The position numbers were made by a program, and so were the translations under genes. The notes under the pieces are model-generated. The model did no database searches. It was not told the DNA's origin and worked only from the letters and a program-made list of their open reading frames with translations. 27,532 nucleotides of DNA from Treponema sp. (lineage in GTDB: Bacteria > Spirochaetota > Spirochaetia > Treponematales > Breznakiellaceae), in the NCBI GenBank assembly GCA_031272575.1, contig JAISTO010000007.1:1-27532 (forward strand). The letters run 5' to 3'. Numbering within the stretch: the first letter of the stretch is position 1; every line of letters begins with the position of its first letter. This document shows, piece by piece, positions 7,183 to 14,500 of the stretch.

Positions 7183-8034
7183 TTACCTCGTTGCGGAGGG
7201 GATTTCATCTTTCTTGACCTTGTATCCCACCATAAACAGGGCCGCTTCAAGCGCCCAAAAGCGATGGTCTTTGAAAGGTTTTGTGTTAAACTGTGATGAC
7301 GGAAGCGTCTTATCCAACACCGCTTCGAGAATCCAACTTGCCTGAACAGTAAGACGAAGACGATCTCGTTTCCCTTCGCGGCTATTGAATTTTAAGAATT
7401 GGTAATGTCCTTTGCTCGGATTGCGGGTGTCATGCTTGTCACCCCTCTTGTCATCATAGACAAAGGCCAATTCTGAGGGAACAAATTCTTGTTCAGTCTC
7501 CTCGCAGAAATGCCGCACCAGCCAGCACAGGGCAGCCCCCACTCTGCTGTCGTACATGAGGAAGTTATCGATCAAAAGTGAGTAGATCTTGATCAAGCCG
7601 GAATTGGCACGAATCCCCGACAGATCCTTTTCGGTATCGAAGGATAACGGATTGAGTTCCTGCTTCGCCTTCTCCAATCGGGATATAAGACTGGCGCGAT
7701 CTTTCAGATTAGCAGGATCGCCGTTGTTGATATTACCCCACGCAAGAATATTGTGACAAATATTTGCCAGTTCTTCCGTGTCGTCCTTCTCAAGAGCGTT
7801 CTTTAAGTCCTTGGAAAAGTTATTAAGGCATTCTTGGGTTGCTTCAAAATTTTTTCCCTTAAAGAGATACTGATCCACTGCATCCGCGAGAGAAGAAAAC
7901 GTATAACAGTGGTTTTTTTCTCGCCGATGAGAATATGAATGCGGAAAAGGCGCCTTTTCCGCATCGAGCCGTTTCGACATCCAGTCGATGAAGTCTTTCA
8001 CGACCGGAAGGTTCAGATACTGATCTCGTGTCAT
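7183..8034 (-). CDS. Uncharacterised 283-aa protein (long form of the 1960-2250 protein)
   Basis: ATG 8034 follows AAGGAGGAAACT, the same start context as the short paralogue at 2250. The protein has a conserved N-terminal MTRDQYLNLP block and a middle helical region (residues about 35-130). A core follows with IKIYSLLIDNFLMYDSRVGA, VPSELAFVYDD and RNPSKGHYQF, and then the C-terminal ASWILEAVLD and ALEAALFMVGY. It is soluble, without signal peptide. I have the impression of a widely spread unnamed family, but I know no activity; the conserved charged and polar positions could form an active site. It lies downstream of a family I module and 18 nt upstream of the tandem lipoproteins. Confidence 0.65.
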   Translation of the reverse strand: MTRDQYLNLPVVKDFIDWMSKRLDAEKAPFPHSYSHRREKNHCYTFSSLADAVDQYLFKGKNFEATQECLNNFSKDLKNALEKDDTEELANICHNILAWGNINNGDPANLKDRASLISRLEKAKQELNPLSFDTEKDLSGIRANSGLIKIYSLLIDNFLMYDSRVGAALCWLVRHFCEETEQEFVPSELAFVYDDKRGDKHDTRNPSKGHYQFLKFNSREGKRDRLRLTVQASWILEAVLDKTLPSSQFNTKPFKDHRFWALEAALFMVGYKVKKDEIPSATR

Positions 8035-8101
8035 AGTTTCCTCCTTATGCACGAACACGTGCTCCAGGCAAGCGGTTCCTTTCCCCCTGTCTGTCGCACT
8101 C

Positions 8102-8138
8102 AAAAACGCACCGGGATGCGATAGATTTCCCGGCGCGT
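8102..8138 (-). terminator. Rho-independent terminator in family I module, copy 3
   Basis: On the minus strand the 11-bp GC-rich stem with 11-nt loop is followed by TTTTT. It should separate the TPR/FliL-Lcl_C pair from the downstream genes. Confidence 0.75.
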
Positions 8139-8156
8139 AATTTTCAAAGTTTCCCC

Positions 8157-8174
8157 GTCCCGCATACGCGGAAC
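8157..8174 (-). other. 7-bp hairpin with 4-nt loop after the FliL/Lcl_C lipoprotein stop
   Basis: GTTCCGC-GTAT-GCGGGAC on the minus strand, the counterpart of 3564-3581. It lies 54 nt past the stop codon of the lipoprotein at 8229. Confidence 0.55.
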
Positions 8175-8228
8175 GGTATGATAAGCGGACACCAACAGCG
8201 CCGCGGAATCACCGTAATTCCCTCCCCC

Positions 8229-9206
8229 TCAAAACATCCGCGCGGCACGAACTAAAAGTGAATCGTTCTTGAATTCGACGGTGTGATGGTTATCATTGTC
8301 GAAATTTGGGGCGCTATCGTCGAAGTACTGACCCCATGCAGCACCGTTGCCATCTTCAGAAGAAGACCAATAATCACTATCGGAAAAACCGCCGAGTCCC
8401 TTCTTCTTAAGGTTTGTGTACATCAGGTTCAGTTCATCCCAGCTTGGTAGAAACCAGTCGCTGTAGCCGCCAAACGTGTAGTTCGTACAAGCCTTCGCCG
8501 CAAGGTGTAAACCGGAACCATAATCAGTCGTGCCGTGATCATGCGACGCCAGTACCGCTGTGTTCTCCGCCCCTGTCCCAATGGCCATTCCGGTACTACA
8601 AGATGCGTCGTATCCACCCCACTGGTATGTGCCCGGTAAGTCCGCAGGCGCGGCCTCAAGGTAATGCCAAATAACGCCGTTCGAGATAAAACCCGCCCTA
8701 TCCATATAGAATATGGTACCTCCCGCAGGACCAGTATCCCCAACCTTGTACTTCAGCATCTTCACATCCAACTGATCAAAATAGATCGCGCGGACCTTCG
8801 CTACGTTGAGATAGCGTGTGTTCAGTAGTTCGATAATATCCTGTTTCAGCCGGTCCTGGTTTTTGACCCGAAGTTCCGCCGCGGTTTTGCTGCGAAAGTA
8901 ACCGCGGACGAAGTCGCGTAACTCTTCGGTACGGGACGTCAGTTCCGTATTCGACATACTGTCATTCAAATCGTATGCTATGCGCATATCGACCACCACG
9001 GAGTACGGAATTTCGTCCTTCGTCCAGGTACGCACTGGCGGCGAGCCGAGATTCTTGGTCGAGTACTTTGGCTTTGTACAAGACTTCTGCTGCCCGGGCA
9101 TACGCTCGCTCCGGCCGACCTGATCGGTCGTTGCGCAGGAGCCGGCGGTGGAGAAGAGCGCGGCAAGCGCCCAGAGCGCGAGCGCGGAGCAAATAGGCCT
9201 TCTCAT
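8229..9206 (-). CDS. Lipoprotein with FliL-like domain fused to Lcl_C/DUF1566
   Basis: A 325-aa protein. The start at 9206 overlaps the TPR gene stop as ATGA and has GGAGG upstream, so the two are translationally coupled. A signal peptide ends STAGS-C (lipobox). Residues about 58-155 resemble the C-terminal part of flagellar FliL: a short strand (IPYSVVVDMRIAYDL), a helix (EELRDFVRGYFRSKTAAELR), then DIIELLN and VRAIYFDQLDV. Residues about 160-325 are an Lcl_C domain opening VGDTGPAGG, with SDWFLPSWDELNLMY, YWSSS and the end RAARMF. FliL-type domains act at the inner membrane around motors, so pairing one with a lectin-like domain on a lipoprotein is odd. The FliL reading is by motif only; it may be a general fold relative. 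Confidence 0.72.
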   Translation of the reverse strand: MRRPICSALALWALAALFSTAGSCATTDQVGRSERMPGQQKSCTKPKYSTKNLGSPPVRTWTKDEIPYSVVVDMRIAYDLNDSMSNTELTSRTEELRDFVRGYFRSKTAAELRVKNQDRLKQDIIELLNTRYLNVAKVRAIYFDQLDVKMLKYKVGDTGPAGGTIFYMDRAGFISNGVIWHYLEAAPADLPGTYQWGGYDASCSTGMAIGTGAENTAVLASHDHGTTDYGSGLHLAAKACTNYTFGGYSDWFLPSWDELNLMYTNLKKKGLGGFSDSDYWSSSEDGNGAAWGQYFDDSAPNFDNDNHHTVEFKNDSLLVRAARMF

Positions 9207-11749
9207 GATGCCTCCAATTTTTGACGTGCCATTGCGAGGAGTTCTTTTGCCTTGTCGTCGTTCGGGGCAATGCGCAAGCAGGATTCCAAATCGGCGATGG
9301 CTTGAGCGAGGCTGCCTTTGCATGCATAGGTGAGTCCGCGGATGCGATAAACACTGGCATCATTCGGGGCAAGTCTGATAGCCTCGCTGTAATCCGCGAT
9401 GGCCTGATCGTAATCGTCTTTGTTTGCGTGGGCAATGCCGCGGTTGTGATAAACCCTGGCATCATTCGGATTAAGCCTGATCGATTCGTTGTAATCCGCG
9501 ATGGCCTGATCGTAATCGTCTTTGTTTGCGTGGGCGATGCCGCGGTTGTGATAGATCCCGGCATCATCGGGGTTGAGTCTGATAGCCTCGCTGTAGTCCG
9601 CGATGGCCTGATCGTAGTCGCTTTTGTCCGCATAAATGATGCCGCGGATGTAATAAGCATCAGCATTATTCGGAGCGAGTCTGATCGCCTCGCTATAATC
9701 CGCGATGGCCTTGTCGTAATCACCTTTTCTTACATAGGCACTGCCGCGGTCGAAATAAGCGTCAGCATTATTCGGATCAAGTCTGATCGCCTCGCTGTAG
9801 TCCGCGATGGCTTTGTCGTAATCACCTTTTCTTTCGTAGGAATCCCCACGGCTGTAATAAGCGTCAGCATTATTCGGAGCGAGTCTGATCGCCTCGCTGT
9901 AGTCCGCAATGGCCTTGTCGTAATCGCCTTTGTTGAAGTAAGCATTGCCGCGGTTGTGATAGATCCCGGCATCATCGGGGTTGAGTCTGATAGCCTCGCT
10001 GTAATCCGCAATGGCTTTGTCGAAATCACCTTTGTTAGCATAAGCGATGCCGCGGTTGTGATAGGAATCTCTGGAAAGGAAATCCCCGATGACCATATCT
10101 TTCGCAAATCTAATAGCCTCTGTGTAATCCGCGATAGCCCGATCGTAATCGCCTCTATTTGCGTAGGCTATACCACGGTTACTATAAGCCAAAAGCGAAT
10201 TCCATTTTGCATCCTTCGGGAAGAGTCTGATCGCCTCGCTGTAATCCGCGATGGCCTTGTCGTAATCGCCTTTGTTTGCATAAGCGATGCCGCGGCTGTA
10301 ATAAGCGTCAGCATTATTCGGAGTGAGCCTGATCGCCTCGTCGTAATCCGCGATGGCCCGATCGACATCTCCTTTGTTGGCGTAGACCTTGCCGCGGCTG
10401 AAATAAGCGTCGGCATTATTCGGAGTGAGCCTGATCGCCTCGTCGTAATCCGCGATAGCCCGATCGACATCTCCTTTGTTGGCGTAGACCTTGCCGCGCT
10501 GGTGATAAGCGGGAGCATAAATCGGGACAAGTCTGATCACCTCGTCGTAATCCGCGATGGCCCGATCGTAAGTACCTTTGTTTTTGTATTCAGAATCGCC
10601 TTTTATTTCGTAGGCGAGTCCACGCATAAAGTAGGAAAAAGCATAATCCGGGGCGATCTTGATAGCACGGTTAAGATCCCTGAATGCACGTTTGAATTTT
10701 CTTTTGCCTACATAGGCCATCCCCCTGCAAGAATAGGAACGGGCATATTTCGGCGCGAGTTTTATTGCCCGATTGTAGTCTGCAATCGCCAGATCATAGT
10801 TACCTTTACCGCGGTAGGCATCGCCGCGGTTACAATAGACATCGGCATCTTTTGGATCGAGTCTGATTGCTATACTGTAATCCACGATAGCACTGTCATA
10901 GTCACCTGTGTTATAATAAGCATTGCCGCGGTTTTGATAGGCAACGGCAGCAGTTGGGTCGAGCCTGACCGCCTCGTCGTAATCCGCAATGGCTTTGTCA
11001 TAGTCGCCTTTGTTAAAGTAGATGCCGCCGCGGTTCTTATAAGCGAGCGCAAGGTTCGGATCAAGCAGAATGGCTTTTGTGTAATCGGAGATAGCCTGCT
11101 CATTCTCGCCTTTGAAAGCATAAGCGGCCCCCCGGTTGTAATAGGCTGTGGCATAGTTTGGGGCTATGTTGATGGCCTGATTGTAGTCGCCGATGGCCCG
11201 ATCGAAGTCGAGTTGATATGCGTAACAAGCGCCGCGGTTGCTATACGCCATGGCGTCATGCGGGTCGAGGCCGACAGCAATGTTATGATCCGCGAGGGCT
11301 TTGTCGTTGCTGCCGGTGTAGGCATACGCGGCGCCGCGGTTGCTATACGCCATGGCCAGCCCCGGAGCAAGTTTTATAGCACGGCTGAAATTTCTTTTGG
11401 CCCGATAGTAGTTGCCTTTGTATGCGTTGACAACGCCCCGGCTGACCGCGAGATCGGCCTCATTCGGCGTAGGACGAATCCCTTCAGAAAATTCCCCTAT
11501 CGCCTGGTTCCGGAGACAGGCCACGTAACGCGCCTGCTCAAGAGAAGATTTTTTGCCCCCAAAAAAGAGCCAGAGAATCCAGAAAAACCATAACAAAACA
11601 GGGACCACCCATGCTGCCCAGTCGAGAAAGAGTATGGATGCCTCTATGCCGAATAAGGTGTCTATTAGGATAGAAAGACCAATTTCTCCCAGAACAATTA
11701 CAAGCCCCGCGACGAACGTGCGGGCTATAAACCGCAAAATCTCCTTCAT
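9203..11749 (-). CDS. Membrane-anchored TPR protein, 848 aa, about 22 repeats
   Basis: ATG 11749 follows GAGGAG at 6 nt, and the gene begins 10 nt after the preceding stop. Residues about 5-30 and 43-64 are hydrophobic and likely form two membrane segments; a long array of TPR units covers about 74-848. Most units match YxxRGxAYxxKGDYDxAIADYxEAIRL followed by a DPN/APN turn. Many are almost identical at DNA level, especially around 10340-10500, so the array can expand or contract by recombination. Such an array makes a superhelical scaffold. Because it is coupled to the FliL/Lcl_C lipoprotein, it may organise that protein in the envelope (inference). The long plus-strand ORF opposite it is an artefact of the repeats. 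Confidence 0.87.
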   Translation of the reverse strand: MKEILRFIARTFVAGLVIVLGEIGLSILIDTLFGIEASILFLDWAAWVVPVLLWFFWILWLFFGGKKSSLEQARYVACLRNQAIGEFSEGIRPTPNEADLAVSRGVVNAYKGNYYRAKRNFSRAIKLAPGLAMAYSNRGAAYAYTGSNDKALADHNIAVGLDPHDAMAYSNRGACYAYQLDFDRAIGDYNQAINIAPNYATAYYNRGAAYAFKGENEQAISDYTKAILLDPNLALAYKNRGGIYFNKGDYDKAIADYDEAVRLDPTAAVAYQNRGNAYYNTGDYDSAIVDYSIAIRLDPKDADVYCNRGDAYRGKGNYDLAIADYNRAIKLAPKYARSYSCRGMAYVGKRKFKRAFRDLNRAIKIAPDYAFSYFMRGLAYEIKGDSEYKNKGTYDRAIADYDEVIRLVPIYAPAYHQRGKVYANKGDVDRAIADYDEAIRLTPNNADAYFSRGKVYANKGDVDRAIADYDEAIRLTPNNADAYYSRGIAYANKGDYDKAIADYSEAIRLFPKDAKWNSLLAYSNRGIAYANRGDYDRAIADYTEAIRFAKDMVIGDFLSRDSYHNRGIAYANKGDFDKAIADYSEAIRLNPDDAGIYHNRGNAYFNKGDYDKAIADYSEAIRLAPNNADAYYSRGDSYERKGDYDKAIADYSEAIRLDPNNADAYFDRGSAYVRKGDYDKAIADYSEAIRLAPNNADAYYIRGIIYADKSDYDQAIADYSEAIRLNPDDAGIYHNRGIAHANKDDYDQAIADYNESIRLNPNDARVYHNRGIAHANKDDYDQAIADYSEAIRLAPNDASVYRIRGLTYACKGSLAQAIADLESCLRIAPNDDKAKELLAMARQKLEAS

Positions 11750-11759
11750 TTGCGACTCC

Positions 11760-12404
11760 TCACCTGTTGTCCCTATACCAGTCATAGATGGAATAGGGGC
11801 CGTTGTAAATGCCGCCTGCCCATGTCCCCTTGCACGTTCTATCGTGTCTGCCCCAACAATCCTCGTGGATAATGACATACCCCGATGAGGGAAACCCGAC
11901 AATGTTTCCATTTTTTGCTTCGATCCGATAGCGTTTTCCCCTACTGGAAACCGTATGACCGGGACCTTTTTTCAACAGCAGTTCGTATACTGCGTCGAAA
12001 GTGATACTGTTGTTCGTATCCTTTGTCGGAAGTGTAGCGCCGAAACCAACGCTTGCAAGTTTTTGGTCGGGCTTGTCTTGTACGACATAAGGCTTGTCCT
12101 TTGGAAAAAAGCCATAGTCAGACAAGCGCTTCCGCGCAATCTGCCGTTCCTGCTCGGTGAACAGATCCTTCCATGCATCTTCGAGAATGATATTCTCCAT
12201 GGCAAGATCGAGCCGCTTCATTTCCCAGAGTGTGGTAAACCCCGCAGGGAGTTGCAGCTTGTGAAGCAACGTTTTGATCGCAGTGACCGCATTGGTATCT
12301 GCGATCATCCCCATAAGGATTTTTGGTGTGTATCCAAGAGCCTTCATCTCTTGAATCGCCTTTGTGACTCTTTGCGCAAAGGCTTGTTCAATGTTTGCGT
12401 CCAT
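11760..12404 (-). CDS. Uncharacterised two-part protein, 214 aa
   Basis: ATG 12404 has GGAGG 5 nt upstream; an upstream extension of the frame runs through hairpins and is not used. Residues about 10-95 form a helical module (LGYTPKILMG, GFTTLWEMKRLDLAMENIIL, DLFTEQERQIARKRLSDYGF), which I recognise as a recurring unnamed domain and which the 106-aa protein at 2401 seems to share. The C-terminal half has GKRYRIEAKNGNIVGF, then HEDCWGRHDRTC, then a Gly/Tyr-rich tail; its His/Asp/Cys residues could bind metal, but I know no family. There is no signal peptide. It is followed at 10 nt by the TPR gene, suggesting one transcript. A DNA-related or effector role is only a guess. Confidence 0.62.
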   Translation of the reverse strand: MDANIEQAFAQRVTKAIQEMKALGYTPKILMGMIADTNAVTAIKTLLHKLQLPAGFTTLWEMKRLDLAMENIILEDAWKDLFTEQERQIARKRLSDYGFFPKDKPYVVQDKPDQKLASVGFGATLPTKDTNNSITFDAVYELLLKKGPGHTVSSRGKRYRIEAKNGNIVGFPSSGYVIIHEDCWGRHDRTCKGTWAGGIYNGPYSIYDWYRDNR

Positions 12405-12412
12405 ATACGCCT

Positions 12413-12438
12413 CCAAATTTGGCCTGTCTTTCGACAGG
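12413..12438 (-). promoter_or_regulatory. Palindrome and GAAA-tetraloop hairpin just upstream of the 214-aa gene
   Basis: On the minus strand CCTGTC-GAAA-GACAGG (6-bp stem with a GNRA loop) is followed directly by the 10-bp palindrome CCAAATTTGG, whose last bases join the GGAGG ribosome binding site. The elements could control translation of the gene at 12404 or stabilise the message. Confidence 0.45.
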
Positions 12439-12447
12439 AAATATGCA

Positions 12448-12474
12448 GCGGCACCACGTGCCGCTTTTTGTTTT
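12448..12474 (+). terminator. Strong terminator facing the plus strand, antisense to all local genes
   Basis: GCGGCAC-CAC-GTGCCGC followed by TTTTTGTTTT reads as a textbook rho-independent terminator only on the plus strand. No plus-strand gene precedes it, so it would stop antisense transcripts of the TPR/unknown gene pair. On the minus strand the same stem is followed by a weak T run and might act poorly. Confidence 0.55.
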
Positions 12475-12534
12475 CGTCCGCACACCTTGAGCTGCGAACC
12501 GCTCCCATCACCTTTTTTGTCGTATCACCTCCTT
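12475..12534 (-). repeat. Family II leader module, copy 2, with conserved hairpin
   Basis: Related to 2788-2852. On the minus strand it starts AAGGAGGTGAT and has GTTCGCA pairing with TGCGGAC (12493-12499 with 12476-12482). One C-to-T change relative to copy 1 keeps the stem through a G-U pair. It sits between the 651-aa lipoprotein and the 214-aa protein. Confidence 0.6.
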
Positions 12535-12544
12535 TCCCCCTCCC

Positions 12545-14500
12545 TCAAAACATCCGCGCGGCACGAACCCGATACGCAGAGCCCTTGTAGCCGCTGTACT
12601 GAGTACCATTGCCGAAACTTTGAACCCATGTAGTATCGGATATCTCGGAGGAAGACCAGTAATAATCATTTACAAAGCCGCCCAACCCCAGCTTCTTCAG
12701 ATTGGTGTACATCTGATTCAGTTCGTCCTTGCTCGGCAGGAACCAATCATCGTAACTGTCGTACTCGTATTCCGCACAGGCCTGTGCCGCGGGATGGGTG
12801 TGGCCGTGATCACTCGCGGTCAGCGCCGCCGTGTTTGCCGCGCCCGTACCGATTGCGGTTTCGGTACTGCAAAAGGTCCCATATCCGCCCCACTGGTATG
12901 TGCCCGACAGATCCGCCGGCGCTGCCTCGAGGTAATGGTAAGTAACACCGTCGAAAACAAAGCCGGTGGCATCCGCATAACATATCAATCCCCCCGCAGG
13001 ACCGGTATCGCCTGTGCTATACAGCAAGGTCTTTGCTGATACATACTCCGGCTGGCTGCTTTCCAAATCACCGTTTAGTGCGCTTACCTTGTAGTAGTAT
13101 GTTGTATCTACTGAAAGATCAGAGTCGTCAGTATACGATGCCGTCTGACTTGTTCCAATGCTATTGTAAGTATCTTCGGCACTCTCCGCACGGTACACCT
13201 TGTACGAGTCAGCCTCTGACACCGCGTTCCATGAGAGCACTATGCTGTGTGAGGAGAGCGCCATTGCGTTCAGGTTCGCGGGTACGGCGGGAATTCTTGT
13301 TGCCGCGGAACCATAAGATGACAGACGGCCTTCGCCTGCGGCACTGACTATACTCACTTTGTAATAATAGGTCGTGTTTACGGAAAGGCCGGTGTCAACA
13401 TACGAATCGTTTTGGGTTGTATGAATGATACTGTAGGCGCCGCCGGTGCTTGCGGAGGCCCGGTATATCTTGTACGATTCCGCCCACGAGACCGTATCCC
13501 ACGAGACCCGAATGCTGCTGACGGTTTGCGCCGCTGCCGTTACACCGGTTGGCGGAGCGGCCATATTGGTCCATGTTGATGCACCTGCCTCTCGTCGGTA
13601 GGTTCCCGCGCCGCCTCCGGATTCGGAAAAATACTGATCACGTAAATCGCCGGGGAAAGACGAAGTATAAGAAAAATTTGAAGAGTTTATGGCGCTTCCC
13701 GCCGCAAAGGTAACTATAGTCAGATTTGTGCAGCCATCGAAGGCGTAATTATCGATTTTGGTTACGCTGCCTGGTATCGTTACTTCGCTCAGTCCCGTGC
13801 AGCCAAAAAAGGTGTAACTGCCAATGCTCTTAAGATTTTGGGGAAGGACAATGCCTTTGACATATACATTATCCTTCACGATATTCATTTTGTTTGCTGT
13901 AGGATTAGACGCGCCGCTCACCGCGTATTGGGATGCGTAACAGGCGCCGAGATCAAGCGTGACATATCTTTGGGCATCTCGTACTGCGCTGTCAATGGAA
14001 GCCCATACCCCCAACGCTAACTCGCTCGTATCTTCCGTGTTGATGATGGTCGACGCGGACGCGGCAAGACGCACCGTGTGCGGCGTCTCGGGGGTGTTGG
14101 CCGCGAGGGCGCGAAGATATGCGTCAAGGTGCGCGGTATCAACCCGCATAGTGGCGCCGACCGCCTCGCTTGGCGCGCTGGTCCCCCCGGCGTTTTTTGC
14201 CTTTATCCAGACGTAGTAGGTTTTTCCGTCATTTTCCAGGTCGGAAATGACGGCGCTGCATTCGGCGGTGTCGTTACCCCGCTTTCCGGCGGCGCTGTTT
14301 TCGGCAGCGGCCCACACTTCGTAGGAGTCCGCTCCCGCGACCGGCTCCCATTCCGCGCTTATATAGCCGTCTCCGACGCTGAGTGCCGGCGCGTCCGGCG
14401 CACCGGGAGCCGGGGTTGCCGCGATATCGCAGGCCCCGAAAAGAAAGGACAGCGCCGCCCCGCAGCGGACGGCGAGCGCGCGGAGGACCCCCCGTTTCAC
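12545..14500 (-). CDS. Surface lipoprotein: FN3, LRR, two FN3 domains, Lcl_C/DUF1566
   Basis: A 651-aa protein, GTG start at 14500, N-terminal hydrophobic segment ending FGA-C24 (a loose lipobox). Order: FN3 (about 35-118), a spacer, BspA-like LRR (IGSYTFFGCTGLSEVTI, about residues 205-265), two FN3 domains, then Lcl_C opening DTGPAGG and holding DDWFLPSKDELNQMY, YWSSS and the end RAARMF. It is a third relative of the tandem pair, with an extra FN3 in front. There is no Shine-Dalgarno site before the GTG. Instead the GTG overlaps the stop of a small upstream ORF as GTGA, so translation is probably coupled. Eleven C residues lie 17 nt upstream, making expression a candidate for phase variation. 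Confidence 0.85.
   Translation of the reverse strand: MKRGVLRALAVRCGAALSFLFGACDIAATPAPGAPDAPALSVGDGYISAEWEPVAGADSYEVWAAAENSAAGKRGNDTAECSAVISDLENDGKTYYVWIKAKNAGGTSAPSEAVGATMRVDTAHLDAYLRALAANTPETPHTVRLAASASTIINTEDTSELALGVWASIDSAVRDAQRYVTLDLGACYASQYAVSGASNPTANKMNIVKDNVYVKGIVLPQNLKSIGSYTFFGCTGLSEVTIPGSVTKIDNYAFDGCTNLTIVTFAAGSAINSSNFSYTSSFPGDLRDQYFSESGGGAGTYRREAGASTWTNMAAPPTGVTAAAQTVSSIRVSWDTVSWAESYKIYRASASTGGAYSIIHTTQNDSYVDTGLSVNTTYYYKVSIVSAAGEGRLSSYGSAATRIPAVPANLNAMALSSHSIVLSWNAVSEADSYKVYRAESAEDTYNSIGTSQTASYTDDSDLSVDTTYYYKVSALNGDLESSQPEYVSAKTLLYSTGDTGPAGGLICYADATGFVFDGVTYHYLEAAPADLSGTYQWGGYGTFCSTETAIGTGAANTAALTASDHGHTHPAAQACAEYEYDSYDDWFLPSKDELNQMYTNLKKLGLGGFVNDYYWSSSEISDTTWVQSFGNGTQYSGYKGSAYRVRAARMF

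Larger units (their letters stand above)
8036..8245 (-). repeat. Family I intergenic module, copy 3 (about 205 bp)
   Basis: Nearly identical to 3442-3650. It begins in the last codons of the FliL/Lcl_C lipoprotein and ends at the ribosome binding site of the 283-aa protein gene. The shared part includes both hairpins and the terminator, although the genes placed downstream of copies 2 and 3 are unrelated. Confidence 0.8.

Noticed and set aside
2247..8103. A conserved peptide (ITRREIYRIPVRF) encoded by the family I module
   Set aside because: The frame lies across the terminator stem, has no SD, and its conservation follows from near-identical DNA.
2251..8245. Integron attC sites as an explanation for the repeated modules
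   Set aside because: Treponema denticola has an integron, so I looked for GTTRRRY/RYYYAAC core pairs around the modules. None is positioned as an attC would need, and no integrase is in the window.
9221..11593. A 790-aa plus-strand ORF opposite the TPR gene
   Set aside because: It mirrors the TPR repeat: the regular codon pattern of the array removes stops from the antisense frame. The product is a monotonous Ile/Val/Asp repeat, without a convincing start site.
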